Source: Caryophanon tenue (GTDB lineage Bacteria; Bacillota; Bacilli; Bacillales_A; Planococcaceae). Taken from it: a stretch of DNA of 64,000 nucleotides. Below the pieces are notes generated by a model that saw nothing but the letters and a program-made list of their open reading frames with translations, searched no databases and was not told where the DNA came from. This document shows, one piece after another, positions 7,616 through 17,266 of this stretch. Both the position numbers and the translations under genes were made by a program. Positions within the stretch are counted from its first letter, which is position 1; each line of letters starts with the position of its first letter. The stretch lies in contig NZ_MASJ01000024.1 in the NCBI RefSeq assembly GCF_001700315.1, forward strand, positions 1-64,000, given 5' to 3'.

Positions 7616-8737
7616 TTATCGATATACACGCGGAATACGGCTTGTAAAAATACATGGAATCTCGTAATTAATCGTCTCTACACGCGCTGCCCATTCATCA
7701 AGGGTAATGTGCTCGTTTCCTTGTTTCCCAATTAGTTGTACTTTCTCACCAACTGCATATGGCTTTGATAAAAGCACCATGCACTGGTCCATACAAATGC
7801 GTCCAATAATCGGCATACGCTGCCCATCAATTAACACATCTTGTCCTGCTAACTTTCGAATCATGCCATCTGCGTAACCAATTGGCAATGTCCCTACCCA
7901 ACATGGCTCCTGCGCTACAAATGTTGCACCGTAACCAACTGAATCACCCGCTTGTAATTGTTTCACATGCACAAGCTCCGTTTCAAGTGATAATGCTGGA
8001 TGTAACGGGAATGGCTCAATGCTTGCTACATAGCTAGACGGCGTTAAACCATATAATGAAATACCGTAACGTACTGCGTCAAATTGTAATGTCGCGTCTT
8101 TAATAAGCGCTGCTGCCGTATTTGAAGCATGCACATATTTCGGCTTCTCTTGTAAAGACGATTTCAGCTGAGAAAAGATGCTGACCTGCTGCTGAAATAG
8201 CTCCTCTTGAGACTCATCTGCTGTCGCAAAATGTGTAAATACCCCTTCAATTTGCATACGTGGCTGTGCAATAATCGCCGCCTCTAACGCTTTTAACTCT
8301 TCTTCTGTACGTACACCGATACGTCCCATTCCACTATCAATTTTCACATGGATATTTAATGTTGCTGTTGTGTCTTCTAAGTAAGGTGCTGCTTGTTGTA
8401 CCCAGTCCGTTGAAAACACAGTTAAACGAATACGTTCGTTCGCCGCATATGGTGCGAAATAAGCAGGTGTTGCACCTAATACTAAAATCTCAACATGTGG
8501 GAAGTGCTTTCGCATATGTAATGCTTCATCAGCTGTTGCTACCGCTAACATTGTCGCTCCGGCTTCAAGTGCTGCTTGCGCCACCGCTACATCTCCATGT
8601 CCATAGGCATTCGCTTTTACCACTGCAATAATTTTTACGCCTTCATTAAGATGTACTTTTAATTGCTGCACATTTTGACGAATTGCACCTAAATCGATTA
8701 TCGCTTTTGTTGGTCGAAAGTACTGTTCTACTGTCAT
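7616..8737 (-). CDS. alr: Alanine racemase
   Basis: 373-residue PLP enzyme interconverting L- and D-alanine for peptidoglycan. The fold-type III signature AVVKANAYGHG with the PLP lysine lies near residues 38-48, the catalytic tyrosine region is RYGISLYG (near 219-226), and RICMDQCMV lies near 307. A TTG just upstream opens the frame, but the ATG at 8737 is preferred because AGAGG lies 8 bases before it. In B. subtilis alr also precedes ndoAI-ndoA. About 130 bases separate it from ndoAI, without a clear terminator. Confidence 0.95.
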   Translation of the reverse strand: MTVEQYFRPTKAIIDLGAIRQNVQQLKVHLNEGVKIIAVVKANAYGHGDVAVAQAALEAGATMLAVATADEALHMRKHFPHVEILVLGATPAYFAPYAANERIRLTVFSTDWVQQAAPYLEDTTATLNIHVKIDSGMGRIGVRTEEELKALEAAIIAQPRMQIEGVFTHFATADESQEELFQQQVSIFSQLKSSLQEKPKYVHASNTAAALIKDATLQFDAVRYGISLYGLTPSSYVASIEPFPLHPALSLETELVHVKQLQAGDSVGYGATFVAQEPCWVGTLPIGYADGMIRKLAGQDVLIDGQRMPIIGRICMDQCMVLLSKPYAVGEKVQLIGKQGNEHITLDEWAARVETINYEIPCIFTSRIPRVYR

Positions 8738-8807
8738 CAATATAACCTCTTTTTCACATACTTAAACGTCTAAGTAGTTTTTTCTCTATTTTACCACACC
8801 GAATGTT

Positions 8808-9176
8808 TCACTCCACTAAATTGTCTGAAATTAATATCACTTGCGCAGCCGCGTACTGTTCTGAATGTGTAATACTGACAAAGCCATTCGCTAAAGCGCC
8901 TTTAAAATATAAAACAGGCGCACCTAATTCATTCGTAAGCACTTCAATATCTGTAAATTCACAGCCCGCTCGAATCCCTGTGCCGTTTGCTTTTGCATAC
9001 GCTTCTTTTGCTGCAAAGCGCCCCGCCAAAAATTCAATTTTTCGTTGCTCCGATAACGTATCGTAAATGGCTTGTTCACGTGCCGTTAAAATACGTGCCG
9101 TAAAGCGCGGCGTTCTTGCAACAATTTTTTTAATCCGTGTTAACTCTGTAATGTCTAATCCAATTCCTTTAATCAT
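8808..9176 (-). CDS. acpS: Holo-[acyl-carrier-protein] synthase
   Basis: 122 residues. Transfers 4-phosphopantetheine from CoA to acyl carrier protein. The family motifs GIGLDITEL (near residues 4-12) and FAAKEAYAKANGTGI (near 54-68) are present, with the Mg-binding Asp and Glu. The ATG at 9176 is preferred over an earlier one because AAGGAG lies 7 bases upstream and the length matches B. subtilis AcpS (121). It is followed by alr after about 70 bases. The ydcC lipoprotein gene that lies between them in B. subtilis is missing here. Confidence 0.94.
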   Translation of the reverse strand: MIKGIGLDITELTRIKKIVARTPRFTARILTAREQAIYDTLSEQRKIEFLAGRFAAKEAYAKANGTGIRAGCEFTDIEVLTNELGAPVLYFKGALANGFVSITHSEQYAAAQVILISDNLVE

Positions 9177-9246
9177 AATAGCTCCTTCTTTCCAACTGTC
9201 ATGTCTCACATGTATAATACCGTTATAGAAACCGAGGTGGAATCCA

Positions 9247-9861
9247 TTGTTTAATCGTAGAGAAAACTTAAAACAGTATATGAAGCTCTACCCTGTTATT
9301 TTTACGTTACTCGTATTAAACATTATTGTACATATTGTAACGTATATTCCTGACATCGGACGTGAGTTATTTAATTGGGGCGCTGGCGCAAACTTTTTAA
9401 TTGCCGACGGAGAATACTGGCGTCTCGTCTCATCGATGTTTTTGCACGCTGACTTTTTCCATTTATTATTCAACTGTTTTTCATTATACGTATTCGCCCC
9501 TGAGATGGAACGTATTTTAGGGAAAATGCGCTTTATTACCCTTTATTTCGTGTCAGGGATATTCGGAAATATCGCGACTTATATCTTTTTAGATTTTTAC
9601 ACAGTGAGCGTTGGAGCATCAGGCGCGATTTTCGGCGTGTTCGGTGCGTATGCAGCACTTGTCTTCTACACACGTAAAACGATGCCTGCTTTGCGACAAA
9701 TTATTTTACCGATTATCGCGATTAGTGTTGTCATGACATTTTTACAACCAAATATTAATGTCGCTGCACATTTAGGTGGCATGCTTGTCGGCTTTATTAT
9801 CGGGCTTGTTTATTTGCACCCGAAGCGAATTTTAGCTTGGCGACAAAAACGACAGCAATAA
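9247..9861 (+). CDS. Rhomboid family intramembrane serine protease (YdcA-like)
   Basis: 204 residues with about six membrane segments. Catalytic serine in GASGAIFG (near residue 125), catalytic histidine in NVAAHLGGM (near 178), and the conserved HADFFHLLFN (near 67-76) all fit a functional rhomboid. The start is TTG, supported by GAGGTGG 7 bases upstream. The gene is divergent from acpS, matching B. subtilis ydcA/ydcB order. A -10 TATAAT is at 9213-9218. Substrates are unknown. Confidence 0.9.
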   Translation: MFNRRENLKQYMKLYPVIFTLLVLNIIVHIVTYIPDIGRELFNWGAGANFLIADGEYWRLVSSMFLHADFFHLLFNCFSLYVFAPEMERILGKMRFITLYFVSGIFGNIATYIFLDFYTVSVGASGAIFGVFGAYAALVFYTRKTMPALRQIILPIIAISVVMTFLQPNINVAAHLGGMLVGFIIGLVYLHPKRILAWRQKRQQ

Positions 9862-9907
9862 AAAAAGACACAATGGGCATCGTCTAACGATGTTCGTTGT
9901 GTCTTTT
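9861..9907. terminator. Bidirectional terminator between rhomboid gene and ydbT
   Basis: AAAAGACACAA pairs with TTGTGTCTTTT around an inner stem CATCG/CGATG. Runs of A and T on the two sides let it serve the convergent genes on both strands. Confidence 0.85.
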
Positions 9908-9911
9908 CATT

Positions 9912-11429
9912 TTACTGCTCAGATAGCTCGTCCATAATAGCATCATGCGGTTCTTCTCGGTCAAACCATGCAAGTAAATGATCTGCATCTCCATGCTCTA
10001 GATGAACCGCCTGCACATGCGTGCCACTCATACCGGACATCACCGTTACAAGAACAGATGATAAATGCCGGCGCTTTTGGAAATAACTTTGCGATGCAGT
10101 CATCGATTGAATGCGGTGCTTTTCTAAGTAAAATGTTGAACGGCTAATGATTCTTCCCTGCACGACAAGCTGTGCTTCATCAATAGCATATCCCGAACTT
10201 TTCCATTGCCAACGCCCAATAATCATTACGATCGCGATGAGTGCTAGCGACAATAAACCGTACGGATAGAAGAAATACGTTAACGCTCCAATAATCGGCA
10301 CGATCCACATAATATCGAAACGGTAGAAAAACGGAATCGCACGCTTCGGTGAACGTGTAAGTGGCACATCTAATGTAAATTGCGGTAATATTTGTGCAAG
10401 TTTTCGTTCAATCTGTGCTGTTTTGATAAGCGGAAACAAATTAATTTTCGATGAAATGCCTTGCTCATCACCGCCACCCGACGCACATTCCACTAATACT
10501 GTCGCAAAACCGAATGGCTGGCGTAGTGGGTTTTCAACAATGCGAATACCTTGTACGCGTGATAATGGAATGGTCGTACGTTTTTTCTCTAATAAACCTC
10601 GTGTAATGACAATTTTATTCTCAAACTCGACGACTTTAAAATTGTAATAGTTAATAAACGTTAATAATACTGAAATAAGCCATGTAAGGAAAAAGGCAAA
10701 TGCGACAATACTAATGACAAATGCAGTACCAACACGCACAAATGTCGATACTTCATCATAAATCGCTTCATATGGAATATACGAACTCACTTGTGAAAAG
10801 ATTGCTAAAATACCGGCTAATACAACCCCTACACCGCCCGATGTCGAAGCGAGTAATAATAAATCCTTCGTCGTCATTTGATGAATAACTTTTTCTACTT
10901 CCATTTCTTCTTCAAGCGGTTCCTCACCTTCTTGAACAACTTGTGCCTTTAGACGATTTTTCGCAGCGCGCATTTCGCCTTCAATACGATCTGCTTGTGC
11001 ACGTGTAACGGCTGTTAATGCTATTTCAGCACCCGTACTCGTACCACCTGCTGTTTCGACTTCCACGGCGACAAGCTTAAACAAACGATGAAAAACACCT
11101 TCTTTATAATTTAAGCTTTGAATACGCTCGAATGGCACATAGCGCTTTTTCTTAACGAATAGCCCGTATTCAACACGCAGCTCTTCATCTTCGAACCAGT
11201 ACACGTACGTACGCCATTTTACAATCCCTACATATAAAATAATAATTAAACCGACCAATAAGAACAGCTTCGGAATTAAACTCGGCCAAAAATCTGGGTC
11301 CGTCGGGTCAATGACTAAACCGCCACTTGTAAAGAAAATAATCACAATCGGCAATAGCATTTCCTTCAGCCCTTTAAAAAAATTAATGAGTGCTGATACA
11401 GGGTGCAAGCGAAATTTTTGATTAGACAT
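9912..11429 (-). CDS. ydbT: PH domain-containing membrane protein YdbT
   Basis: 505 residues with several bacterial PH (bPH2) domains and about six membrane segments. Repeated bPH2 motifs are seen as RYVPFERIQSLNYKEGVFHR (near 96-115), RTTIPLSRVQGIRIVENPLR (near 284-303) and STFYLEKHRIQSMTASQSYF (near 430-449), so there are three related units. It overlaps ydbS by 8 bases, as in B. subtilis where ydbS-ydbT are linked to resistance to heterologous antimicrobial compounds. No enzymatic motif is visible. Confidence 0.88.
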   Translation of the reverse strand: MSNQKFRLHPVSALINFFKGLKEMLLPIVIIFFTSGGLVIDPTDPDFWPSLIPKLFLLVGLIIILYVGIVKWRTYVYWFEDEELRVEYGLFVKKKRYVPFERIQSLNYKEGVFHRLFKLVAVEVETAGGTSTGAEIALTAVTRAQADRIEGEMRAAKNRLKAQVVQEGEEPLEEEMEVEKVIHQMTTKDLLLLASTSGGVGVVLAGILAIFSQVSSYIPYEAIYDEVSTFVRVGTAFVISIVAFAFFLTWLISVLLTFINYYNFKVVEFENKIVITRGLLEKKRTTIPLSRVQGIRIVENPLRQPFGFATVLVECASGGGDEQGISSKINLFPLIKTAQIERKLAQILPQFTLDVPLTRSPKRAIPFFYRFDIMWIVPIIGALTYFFYPYGLLSLALIAIVMIIGRWQWKSSGYAIDEAQLVVQGRIISRSTFYLEKHRIQSMTASQSYFQKRRHLSSVLVTVMSGMSGTHVQAVHLEHGDADHLLAWFDREEPHDAIMDELSEQ

Positions 11430-11961
11430 CTTCTTCCGCCACCCTTGCTAATAACGATATACGTTGGCGTAACTCATCCGCCTCATCTGTAATAAGCGCT
11501 GGAATTTCATGAATCGTTGCGGCTGTAGAAATCGAAATATTGGCTAAGTCATAGCGCTTCAAAATAGGGCCTTGTGATATATCTACATGTTGTACACGTA
11601 CCATCGGAATTAATGTACGTTTCACAACGAATAAACCGTGTTGCACTTCAATCTCTTGTTCACGCACTTCATAGCGCCAACGCTCCCAACGCAATTTTGG
11701 AAATAAGTATACGCTAAAAATAGCAGATAAAATCGGCAAGCCAAACCAAATGATATGTAACCACGGTGACCAATCAAACATTTTCGTTAGTACCGCCATC
11801 ACAAGTCCTATTAGTAATAAGACAATCGTCTGAATCATGCCATATACGCGCCAAACAGTTAACGCTTTACGCGCAATTTGATATGCTGGTGGTTTTCTCA
11901 CAGTTTCACGTCCTCTCTGTTTCAGTATACGATGTTTCACTTCACTTTGTTTCATTTCCAT
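11422..11961 (-). CDS. ydbS: PH domain-containing membrane protein YdbS
   Basis: 179 residues with two hydrophobic segments near residues 45-90 and one bPH2 domain (RTLIPMVRVQHVDISQGPIL). Partner of YdbT, overlapping it. The start is placed at the ATG at 11961. Earlier codons in the frame fall inside the cshA terminator. The GAGG of the terminator 3' arm (11969-11972) followed by seven T lies exactly 7 bases before this ATG and appears to be its ribosome binding site. Translation therefore would use transcripts that read through the terminator from cshA. Confidence 0.82.
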   Translation of the reverse strand: MEMKQSEVKHRILKQRGRETVRKPPAYQIARKALTVWRVYGMIQTIVLLLIGLVMAVLTKMFDWSPWLHIIWFGLPILSAIFSVYLFPKLRWERWRYEVREQEIEVQHGLFVVKRTLIPMVRVQHVDISQGPILKRYDLANISISTAATIHEIPALITDEADELRQRISLLARVAEEDV

Positions 11962-11996
11962 AAAAAAACCTCGCATTAGCATAAGCTAATACGAGG
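11962..11996 (-). terminator. cshA terminator whose 3' arm forms the ydbS ribosome binding site
   Basis: CCTCGTATTAGC pairs with GCTAATGCGAGG over a 4-base loop (12 pairs, one G-U), then seven T, directly abutting the ydbS ATG. It fits an intrinsic terminator with partial read-through. Confidence 0.85.
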
Positions 11997-12008
11997 GAAT
12001 TATCAAAA

Positions 12009-13568
12009 TTAGTTGCTTTCGCGACGACGACGTCCGCCACCATCGTTACGACGACCAGCACCGCTGCCACCTTCACGACGGCCTGCGCCACCACGTTCAC
12101 CACGGCTATCGCCACGTTCGTTACGACGACGATCTCCACCACGGTCATTACTGCCGCTACGACGACGGTCTCCACCACGGTCATTGCTGCCGCTACGACG
12201 ACGGTCTCCACCGCGGCCACCACCGCCACCTTGACGGTCACGACGCATTGGTAATGGACGCTCTTCTGTAATTGATACAGCAGATGCATCTGGCTCGTTT
12301 GTTACTGATTTAAGTGCTGCTGCTACTAAGTCAACCGCATTGTTATCAGCTAATAATTGCTCAGCTAATACTTTGTAGTTTGTTAAGTCATTGCCATGCA
12401 CTAAGTTTAATAATGTGTCCATTGCTTCTTGTTGCTTACCAGCAAGAGCTTCTTCTTTTGAAGGTGGACGTAATGGTGTCATACGTTTTTTCGTTGTTTC
12501 TTCAACGATACGTAAGTAACCCATTTCACGTGGTGTTACGAATGTTACTGCTAAACCAGATTTACCAGCACGACCTGTACGTCCGATACGGTGAACGTAA
12601 GATTCTGGATCTTGTGGAATATCAAAGTTGTATACGTGCGTTACACCAGAAATATCTAAACCACGTGCTGCTACGTCTGTTGCAACAAGGATTTGGATTT
12701 TATTTTCTTTGAACTGACGTAATACTGACATACGTTTCGCTTGAGAAAGGTCTCCGTGGATACCTTCTGCAGAGTGACCACGTTGTGTTAACGCTTGAGA
12801 TAACTCATCTACGCGACGTTTTGTACGACCGAAGATAATTGCTAACTCAGGTTTTTGAACGTCGATTAAGTTTGATAAAATATCAAATTTCTCACGCTCA
12901 GTTGATTTTACGAAGAACTGCTCAATGTTTTCCATTGTTAATTCTTTTGCTTTGATCTTCACTTCTTCAGGATCTTTCATGAAGTTAGAAGCAATTTTGC
13001 GAATCGCTGGAGGCATTGTTGCAGAGAATAATAATGTTTGGCGTGTTTCTGGCACGTTTTCAAGGATGGCATTGATGTCATCGATGAAGCCCATGTTTAA
13101 CATTTCATCCGCTTCGTCTAATACTAACATTTGTACTTCGTCTAATTTTAATGTACGACGGTTAATATGGTCTTGAATACGACCAGGTGTACCAACGATA
13201 ATTTGTGGTTTATTTTTTAACGCACGAATTTGGCGTCCGATTTCTTGACCACCGTAAACTGATAAAATCTTTACGCGCTTGTCATAACCGACTTTATAAA
13301 TTTCTTCTGAAACTTGGATTGCTAATTCACGAGTTGGGGCAATAATTAATGCTTGAACTGCTGGGTTTTTTGGGTCAATGCGTTCGATAAGTGGTACACC
13401 AAATGCAGCTGTTTTACCAGTACCAGTTTGTGCTTGGCCTAATACGTCACGGCCGTCCATCGCAAAACGGATAGTACCTTCTTGAATTGGTGTTGCTGAT
13501 TCGAATCCCATACGTGCTAATGAGCGTAATGTAGATTCTGATAAATTAAATTCTGAAAAATTTGTCAA
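12009..13568 (-). CDS. cshA: DEAD-box RNA helicase CshA
   Basis: 519 residues. ATP-dependent RNA helicase linked to the RNA degradosome and ribosome assembly. Motifs: AQTGTGKT (I, near 43-50), PTRELA (Ia), DEAD (II), SAT (III), [15 protein letters not shown] and [11 protein letters not shown] (V-VI). A long basic Arg/Gly tail from about residue 440 ends the protein. The start is taken as TTG at 13568 ([10 protein letters not shown]...), since GGAG lies 10 bases upstream; an earlier TTG at 13577 is too close to it. It stands downstream of a leader of about 200 bases. Codons 445-475 include a 36-bp tandem repeat. Confidence 0.94.
   Translation of the reverse strand: MTNFSEFNLSESTLRSLARMGFESATPIQEGTIRFAMDGRDVLGQAQTGTGKTAAFGVPLIERIDPKNPAVQALIIAPTRELAIQVSEEIYKVGYDKRVKILSVYGGQEIGRQIRALKNKPQIIVGTPGRIQDHINRRTLKLDEVQMLVLDEADEMLNMGFIDDINAILENVPETRQTLLFSATMPPAIRKIASNFMKDPEEVKIKAKELTMENIEQFFVKSTEREKFDILSNLIDVQKPELAIIFGRTKRRVDELSQALTQRGHSAEGIHGDLSQAKRMSVLRQFKENKIQILVATDVAARGLDISGVTHVYNFDIPQDPESYVHRIGRTGRAGKSGLAVTFVTPREMGYLRIVEETTKKRMTPLRPPSKEEALAGKQQEAMDTLLNLVHGNDLTNYKVLAEQLLADNNAVDLVAAALKSVTNEPDASAVSITEERPLPMRRDRQGGGGGRGGDRRRSGSNDRGGDRRRSGSNDRGGDRRRNERGDSRGERGGAGRREGGSGAGRRNDGGGRRRRESN
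12122..12215 (-). repeat. 36-bp tandem repeats encoding the RGG tail of CshA
   Basis: About 2.5 near-identical copies of a 36-bp unit encode [12 protein letters not shown] units of the CshA tail. The repeat is inside the coding frame and keeps phase, so copy number could change without frameshift. Confidence 0.8.
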
Positions 13569-13783
13569 ACTTCTCAATCTCCTTTTTTCCTTTAAGTTGA
13601 CAAATGGTTACATTTTCAGATGAATTGTGGCAAACTTCGAGCCTCTATGTGGAACGTTTCCGTTACTTTAAAATTTCTCTGTCTTAAAAACGCAGAGCCG
13701 TCTTATATGAAAGGGAAAGCCCGGTCTTTGCCGGACGGTTTAATTCTAATTGTTAAGTTTCGTACTACAAGAATGAAACCGTA
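13569..13783 (-). promoter_or_regulatory. cshA promoter and long structured leader
   Basis: On the minus strand TTGTAG and TAGAAT, 16 bases apart, lie around 13742-13770. The following leader of roughly 170-190 bases has a GC-rich stem-forming stretch (CCGTC with GACGG enclosing CCGG/CCGGGC elements near 13700-13740). Long leaders are common in cold-inducible RNA helicase genes. The regulatory role here is inferred, not shown. Confidence 0.5.
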
Positions 13784-13787
13784 TTTC

Positions 13788-13819
13788 AAAAAAAAGCACC
13801 CTTCAATGAAATGAAGAGT
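13788..13819 (-). terminator. Terminator of the esterase gene
   Basis: ACTCTTCA pairs with TGAAGGGT around a 6-base loop, followed by a run of eight T on the minus strand. Confidence 0.7.
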
Positions 13820-13906
13820 CTTCGCACAAAATGTATCCATTGCTCTGAATAGAATAACATGCTTCACAAAACGTTGCAACGATAATGATTCAAGATCTTT
13901 ACTTTC

Positions 13907-14614
13907 TTAATGTTCTGATAATGGTGATTTTTGTAAAAACGTAAGCACAGTAGAAAACCACTGTCTACAATCGTCGCTATAACAAATGTGATGCTTACCA
14001 TTTTGAGAGATATATAACTCTTTTTCAGTCGCTGAAATTGTTTCGTACAATAACGTTGCGGTCGCGACCGGCACAATGCCGTCTTGCGCACCCTGCACGA
14101 TAAACGTTGGTACGTGAATCGTTTGATAAAACGGCTTCACCGCTGCAACTACTTTGGTAAACTCTAGCGTGGCACGTAACGGTACATGGCGAATTTTTTG
14201 TTGGTATCGTAAAAACAATTCATCATTGCGTAGCTTTCGTTGACGTAGCAATATAAGCATATCTCGTAAATCTTTCAGTAATTGCGCAGGGCTAACATAT
14301 TGAAGGGCTGCGCTTAATAACACCAACTTTTTCACCTTAAAGATTTTCACTAAATGCATTGCAAGTAAGCCACCCATTGAAAAGCCTACAACAATCACAT
14401 CGTCTACTTGCTTCGCTAATTGTAAATACGCAAGTTCCGCCGCTTTCACCCAATGCTTAGCTGTATAGCCTTTCATCGACAATGTTTCACCATGTCCAGG
14501 CAACGTTGGTACAGCGACAAGCCATCCCGTATGCGCTGTTATATAATCGGCAAAAGGCTGCACTTCATACGGTGCGCCACTAAAGCCATGCAAACATAAT
14601 ACGCCTGTCGTCAT
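13907..14614 (-). CDS. Alpha/beta hydrolase (carboxylesterase-like)
   Basis: 235 residues of the alpha/beta hydrolase fold, similar to Bacillus thermostable-type carboxylesterases. The oxyanion region LCLHGFSGAP is near residues 6-15, the nucleophile serine lies in GFSMGG (near 97-102), the acid in GAQDGIVP (near 186) and the histidine in NGKHHI (near 215). The triad is complete. The gene is isolated between two terminators, so it is probably a single transcript. The substrate cannot be told from sequence. Confidence 0.85.
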   Translation of the reverse strand: MTTGVLCLHGFSGAPYEVQPFADYITAHTGWLVAVPTLPGHGETLSMKGYTAKHWVKAAELAYLQLAKQVDDVIVVGFSMGGLLAMHLVKIFKVKKLVLLSAALQYVSPAQLLKDLRDMLILLRQRKLRNDELFLRYQQKIRHVPLRATLEFTKVVAAVKPFYQTIHVPTFIVQGAQDGIVPVATATLLYETISATEKELYISQNGKHHICYSDDCRQWFSTVLTFLQKSPLSEH

Positions 14615-14627
14615 TTACTCACCTCAT

Positions 14628-14660
14628 TAAAAAAAGTGTTAGCACATAATGTGCTAACAC
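14628..14660 (-). terminator. Terminator of murF
   Basis: GTGTTAGCACA pairs perfectly with TGTGCTAACAC over a very short loop (14636-14660), then a T run on the minus strand. Confidence 0.9.
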
Positions 14661-14668
14661 TCTGTTCC

Positions 14669-16036
14669 CTATTTAAAGGCTTCAATAACACGTTCTAACT
14701 TCATGCCACGTGACGCTTTTACAAGAATAACGCTTTGTGCTGTTGCATGTTCACGTACATCGTCAATAATCGGCTCATACGCTTGTTCACTATAAATAAG
14801 GCGGTCACCAAATGTCGGTGCTAATTTCGCCGCTAACGATTTCATACGTGTACCATATAAACAAACACGCGCAATCTTAGTTGCATCAATAGCTTCAGCT
14901 AATCCTTCATGAAAGGCTTGCTCGTCATCACCTAACTCTAACATGTCTCCAAGTACAAGCCATTTATCAGCACGTAATGTCGTCGTTTTCATAAATTCGA
15001 TGGCCGCATTCATTGATGTTGGTGCTGCATTGTAGGCATCATTAATAAACAATGCTTTATCTGTCTCTACTAATTGCATACGCATATCCGTTAACACAAC
15101 TTGCGCTAGACTTTCGCGAATTTGCGCTTCTGTTAAGCCTAATTCATGTGCGATTAACATCGTGCTCATCGTATTTTTCACTTGGTGTTTACCAAGCACC
15201 GAAATGAAAAATTCACCGCTCACAACGCCATTTGCATCAAACTGACTGCCGTTATCGACCGTTTGAATATTCGTTGCTGTTTGTGCATGCTCACCATCAA
15301 AACCGAAGCTAATATAAGAAATATCTTGTCGAGTTGCTTGGGCAACGCGCTCAACTAATAACGGCTCGTCGCCATCATAAAATAGCTTACCACCTTCAAC
15401 TAAGCCGTCCACAATTTCAAATTTCGCCTTTGCAATACCTGCACGTGAACCTAAATCTTGCATATGCGCTTCACCAATATTTGTAATAACTGCATAATGT
15501 GGCTGTGCAAGCTTTGTTAAAAATTCAATTTCACCAAAGCCACTCATGCCCATTTCAAGAACAGCGATTTTTGTATCTTCATCCAGACGTAAAATCGTAA
15601 TCGGTAAGCCTAATTGATTGTTAAAGTTACCAATTGTTTTTTGCACTTTGTAAAACGGTGCTAATGCACTTGCTAAAATATCTTTTGTAGATGTTTTACC
15701 ATTTGAGCCTGTAATGCCGATAAATGTCGCTTCATGTTCGTTGCGATATGCACGAGCCATTTGCTGTAAGGCTTCTTCTGCATCATCAACAAAGATTAAT
15801 GGCACATCCGCCGGTGGATTCGGCTCATCTTTTAACCAAAGCGAAGCTGCTGCGCCTTTAGCAATCGCTTGCTCTACAAAGCGGTGACCATTCACTTGCT
15901 CACCACGAAACGGGATAAATAAATCTCCTTGCTCAATTGTACGTGTATCAATTGAAACACCCGTTACAAACACATCACCAAACGCTTGGTCATCGATGTT
16001 TAACCATGTTGCTAACTGCTGAACTGTCTTTTTCAC
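14669..16036 (-). CDS. murF: UDP-N-acetylmuramoyl-tripeptide--D-alanyl-D-alanine ligase
   Basis: 455-residue Mur ligase adding D-Ala-D-Ala to UDP-MurNAc-tripeptide in the cytosol. The ATP-binding loop GITGSNGKTSTKDIL (near residues 106-120) and the NDAYNAAPTSM motif (near 330) are present, with the three-domain Mur architecture. It directly follows ddl, whose product is its substrate; the gap is 13 bases, so they form one operon. Confidence 0.96.
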   Translation of the reverse strand: MKKTVQQLATWLNIDDQAFGDVFVTGVSIDTRTIEQGDLFIPFRGEQVNGHRFVEQAIAKGAAASLWLKDEPNPPADVPLIFVDDAEEALQQMARAYRNEHEATFIGITGSNGKTSTKDILASALAPFYKVQKTIGNFNNQLGLPITILRLDEDTKIAVLEMGMSGFGEIEFLTKLAQPHYAVITNIGEAHMQDLGSRAGIAKAKFEIVDGLVEGGKLFYDGDEPLLVERVAQATRQDISYISFGFDGEHAQTATNIQTVDNGSQFDANGVVSGEFFISVLGKHQVKNTMSTMLIAHELGLTEAQIRESLAQVVLTDMRMQLVETDKALFINDAYNAAPTSMNAAIEFMKTTTLRADKWLVLGDMLELGDDEQAFHEGLAEAIDATKIARVCLYGTRMKSLAAKLAPTFGDRLIYSEQAYEPIIDDVREHATAQSVILVKASRGMKLERVIEAFK

Positions 16037-16049
16037 GTCAAACCCTCAC

Positions 16050-17111
16050 TTAGTTCTGTGTATATTGTAGTTGTTGTTTTTCCTCATGGCGCTCAATTGC
16101 TAAAGCAATTAAACGGTCGATTAATTCTTTATACGATACGCCTGTTTCTTGCCATAATAATGGGAACATACTTACCGGTGTAAAACCAGGCATCGTGTTC
16201 ACTTCATTAATATAAATTTCATTCGAAGCGGTTACGAAGAAATCAGCGCGCACTAAACCAGAACAGTCTAAAATTTTAAATGCTTTAATCGCCATTTCTT
16301 TAAGTTCGTCATATACAGCTGTTTCGATTTTCGCAGGAATTTCTAACGCTGTATTGCCGTCTTTATATTTCGAATCATAATCATAAAAATCCGTCACTGG
16401 AATAATTTCACCTGCTACTGAAACAGCTGGGTCATTATAGCCTAATACACCCGTTTCAATTTCACGCGCAACGATGCCTTGTTCCACAACGATTTTACGG
16501 TCAAATTGTAGTGCGTAATCAATCGCTTGTTCTAACTCTTCTTTCGTTGACGCTTTACTAATACCGACGCTTGAACCTAAGTTCGCCGGCTTTACAAACA
16601 TCGGCCATGTTAATGCTGTTTCGCACTTTTCAATGATGGCTTGTTTATTTGCTGCCCAGTCAACACGCAGGAAGTTGATGTATGGTACTTGTGGTAAACC
16701 AGCAATTTCAAATAATTGCTTCATCACGACTTTATCCATACCAGCTGATGATGCTAATACGCCGTTACCAACGTACGGAATATTTAGCACTTCTAAAAAC
16801 CCTTGTACCGTACCGTCTTCACCATTTGTACCATGTAAAAGTGGCATCACTACATCAAACTTCACACCGCTCGTTAAAAATGCAGAAATATCATTTGGTT
16901 TTGATTCGCCTGCAAATTGTAGCTCTTCGATTGTCTCGACTGGCGCTGTTAACACATTACCTACGCGCCATTCACCATCTAATGTAATAAAGATCGGGTG
17001 CACCTCATAACGATTGAAGTCTAGCGCCTTAATTACAGCACGTGCTGTCGATAAAGATACTTCGTGCTCTGCTGACTTACCGCCATATAATAGCCCGAGA
17101 ATTGTTTTCAT
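16050..17111 (-). CDS. ddl: D-alanine--D-alanine ligase
   Basis: 353 residues, ATP-grasp ligase joining two D-alanines. Motifs: [16 protein letters not shown] (N-terminal, near 7-22), [15 protein letters not shown] (near 170-184) and [18 protein letters not shown] (near 305-322). The frame opens upstream, but the ATG at 17111 is chosen because GGAGG lies 7 bases before it and it gives the canonical N-terminus [13 protein letters not shown]. First gene of ddl-murF, as in B. subtilis. Confidence 0.96.
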   Translation of the reverse strand: MKTILGLLYGGKSAEHEVSLSTARAVIKALDFNRYEVHPIFITLDGEWRVGNVLTAPVETIEELQFAGESKPNDISAFLTSGVKFDVVMPLLHGTNGEDGTVQGFLEVLNIPYVGNGVLASSAGMDKVVMKQLFEIAGLPQVPYINFLRVDWAANKQAIIEKCETALTWPMFVKPANLGSSVGISKASTKEELEQAIDYALQFDRKIVVEQGIVAREIETGVLGYNDPAVSVAGEIIPVTDFYDYDSKYKDGNTALEIPAKIETAVYDELKEMAIKAFKILDCSGLVRADFFVTASNEIYINEVNTMPGFTPVSMFPLLWQETGVSYKELIDRLIALAIERHEEKQQLQYTQN

Positions 17112-17216
17112 GAAAAGACCTCCAAAAATTAAGTATCTATAGTTTATCACTAATCAGCGAATTACAAAGAAAAATTTCACTAGGTCATTTTCCTCTAAAT
17201 TATGCTTACCGAACAT

Positions 17217-17253
17217 AAAAAGTGGATGTGCGTGGACGTCCCACAACACATCC
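17217..17253 (-). terminator. Terminator of the 252-residue hypothetical gene
   Basis: GGATGTGTTGTGG pairs with CCACGCACATCC on the minus strand, followed by ACTTTTTAT. Confidence 0.7.
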
Positions 17254-17266
17254 CCTGTATTTAATA

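Noticed and set aside
12122-12215. CRISPR-like repeats
   Set aside because: Repeats are contiguous, in frame and coding, without spacers.
12013-12289. Arg/Pro-rich and Val-rich open frames over the cshA 3' end
   Set aside because: Low-complexity shadows of the Arg/Gly repeats of CshA in other frames.
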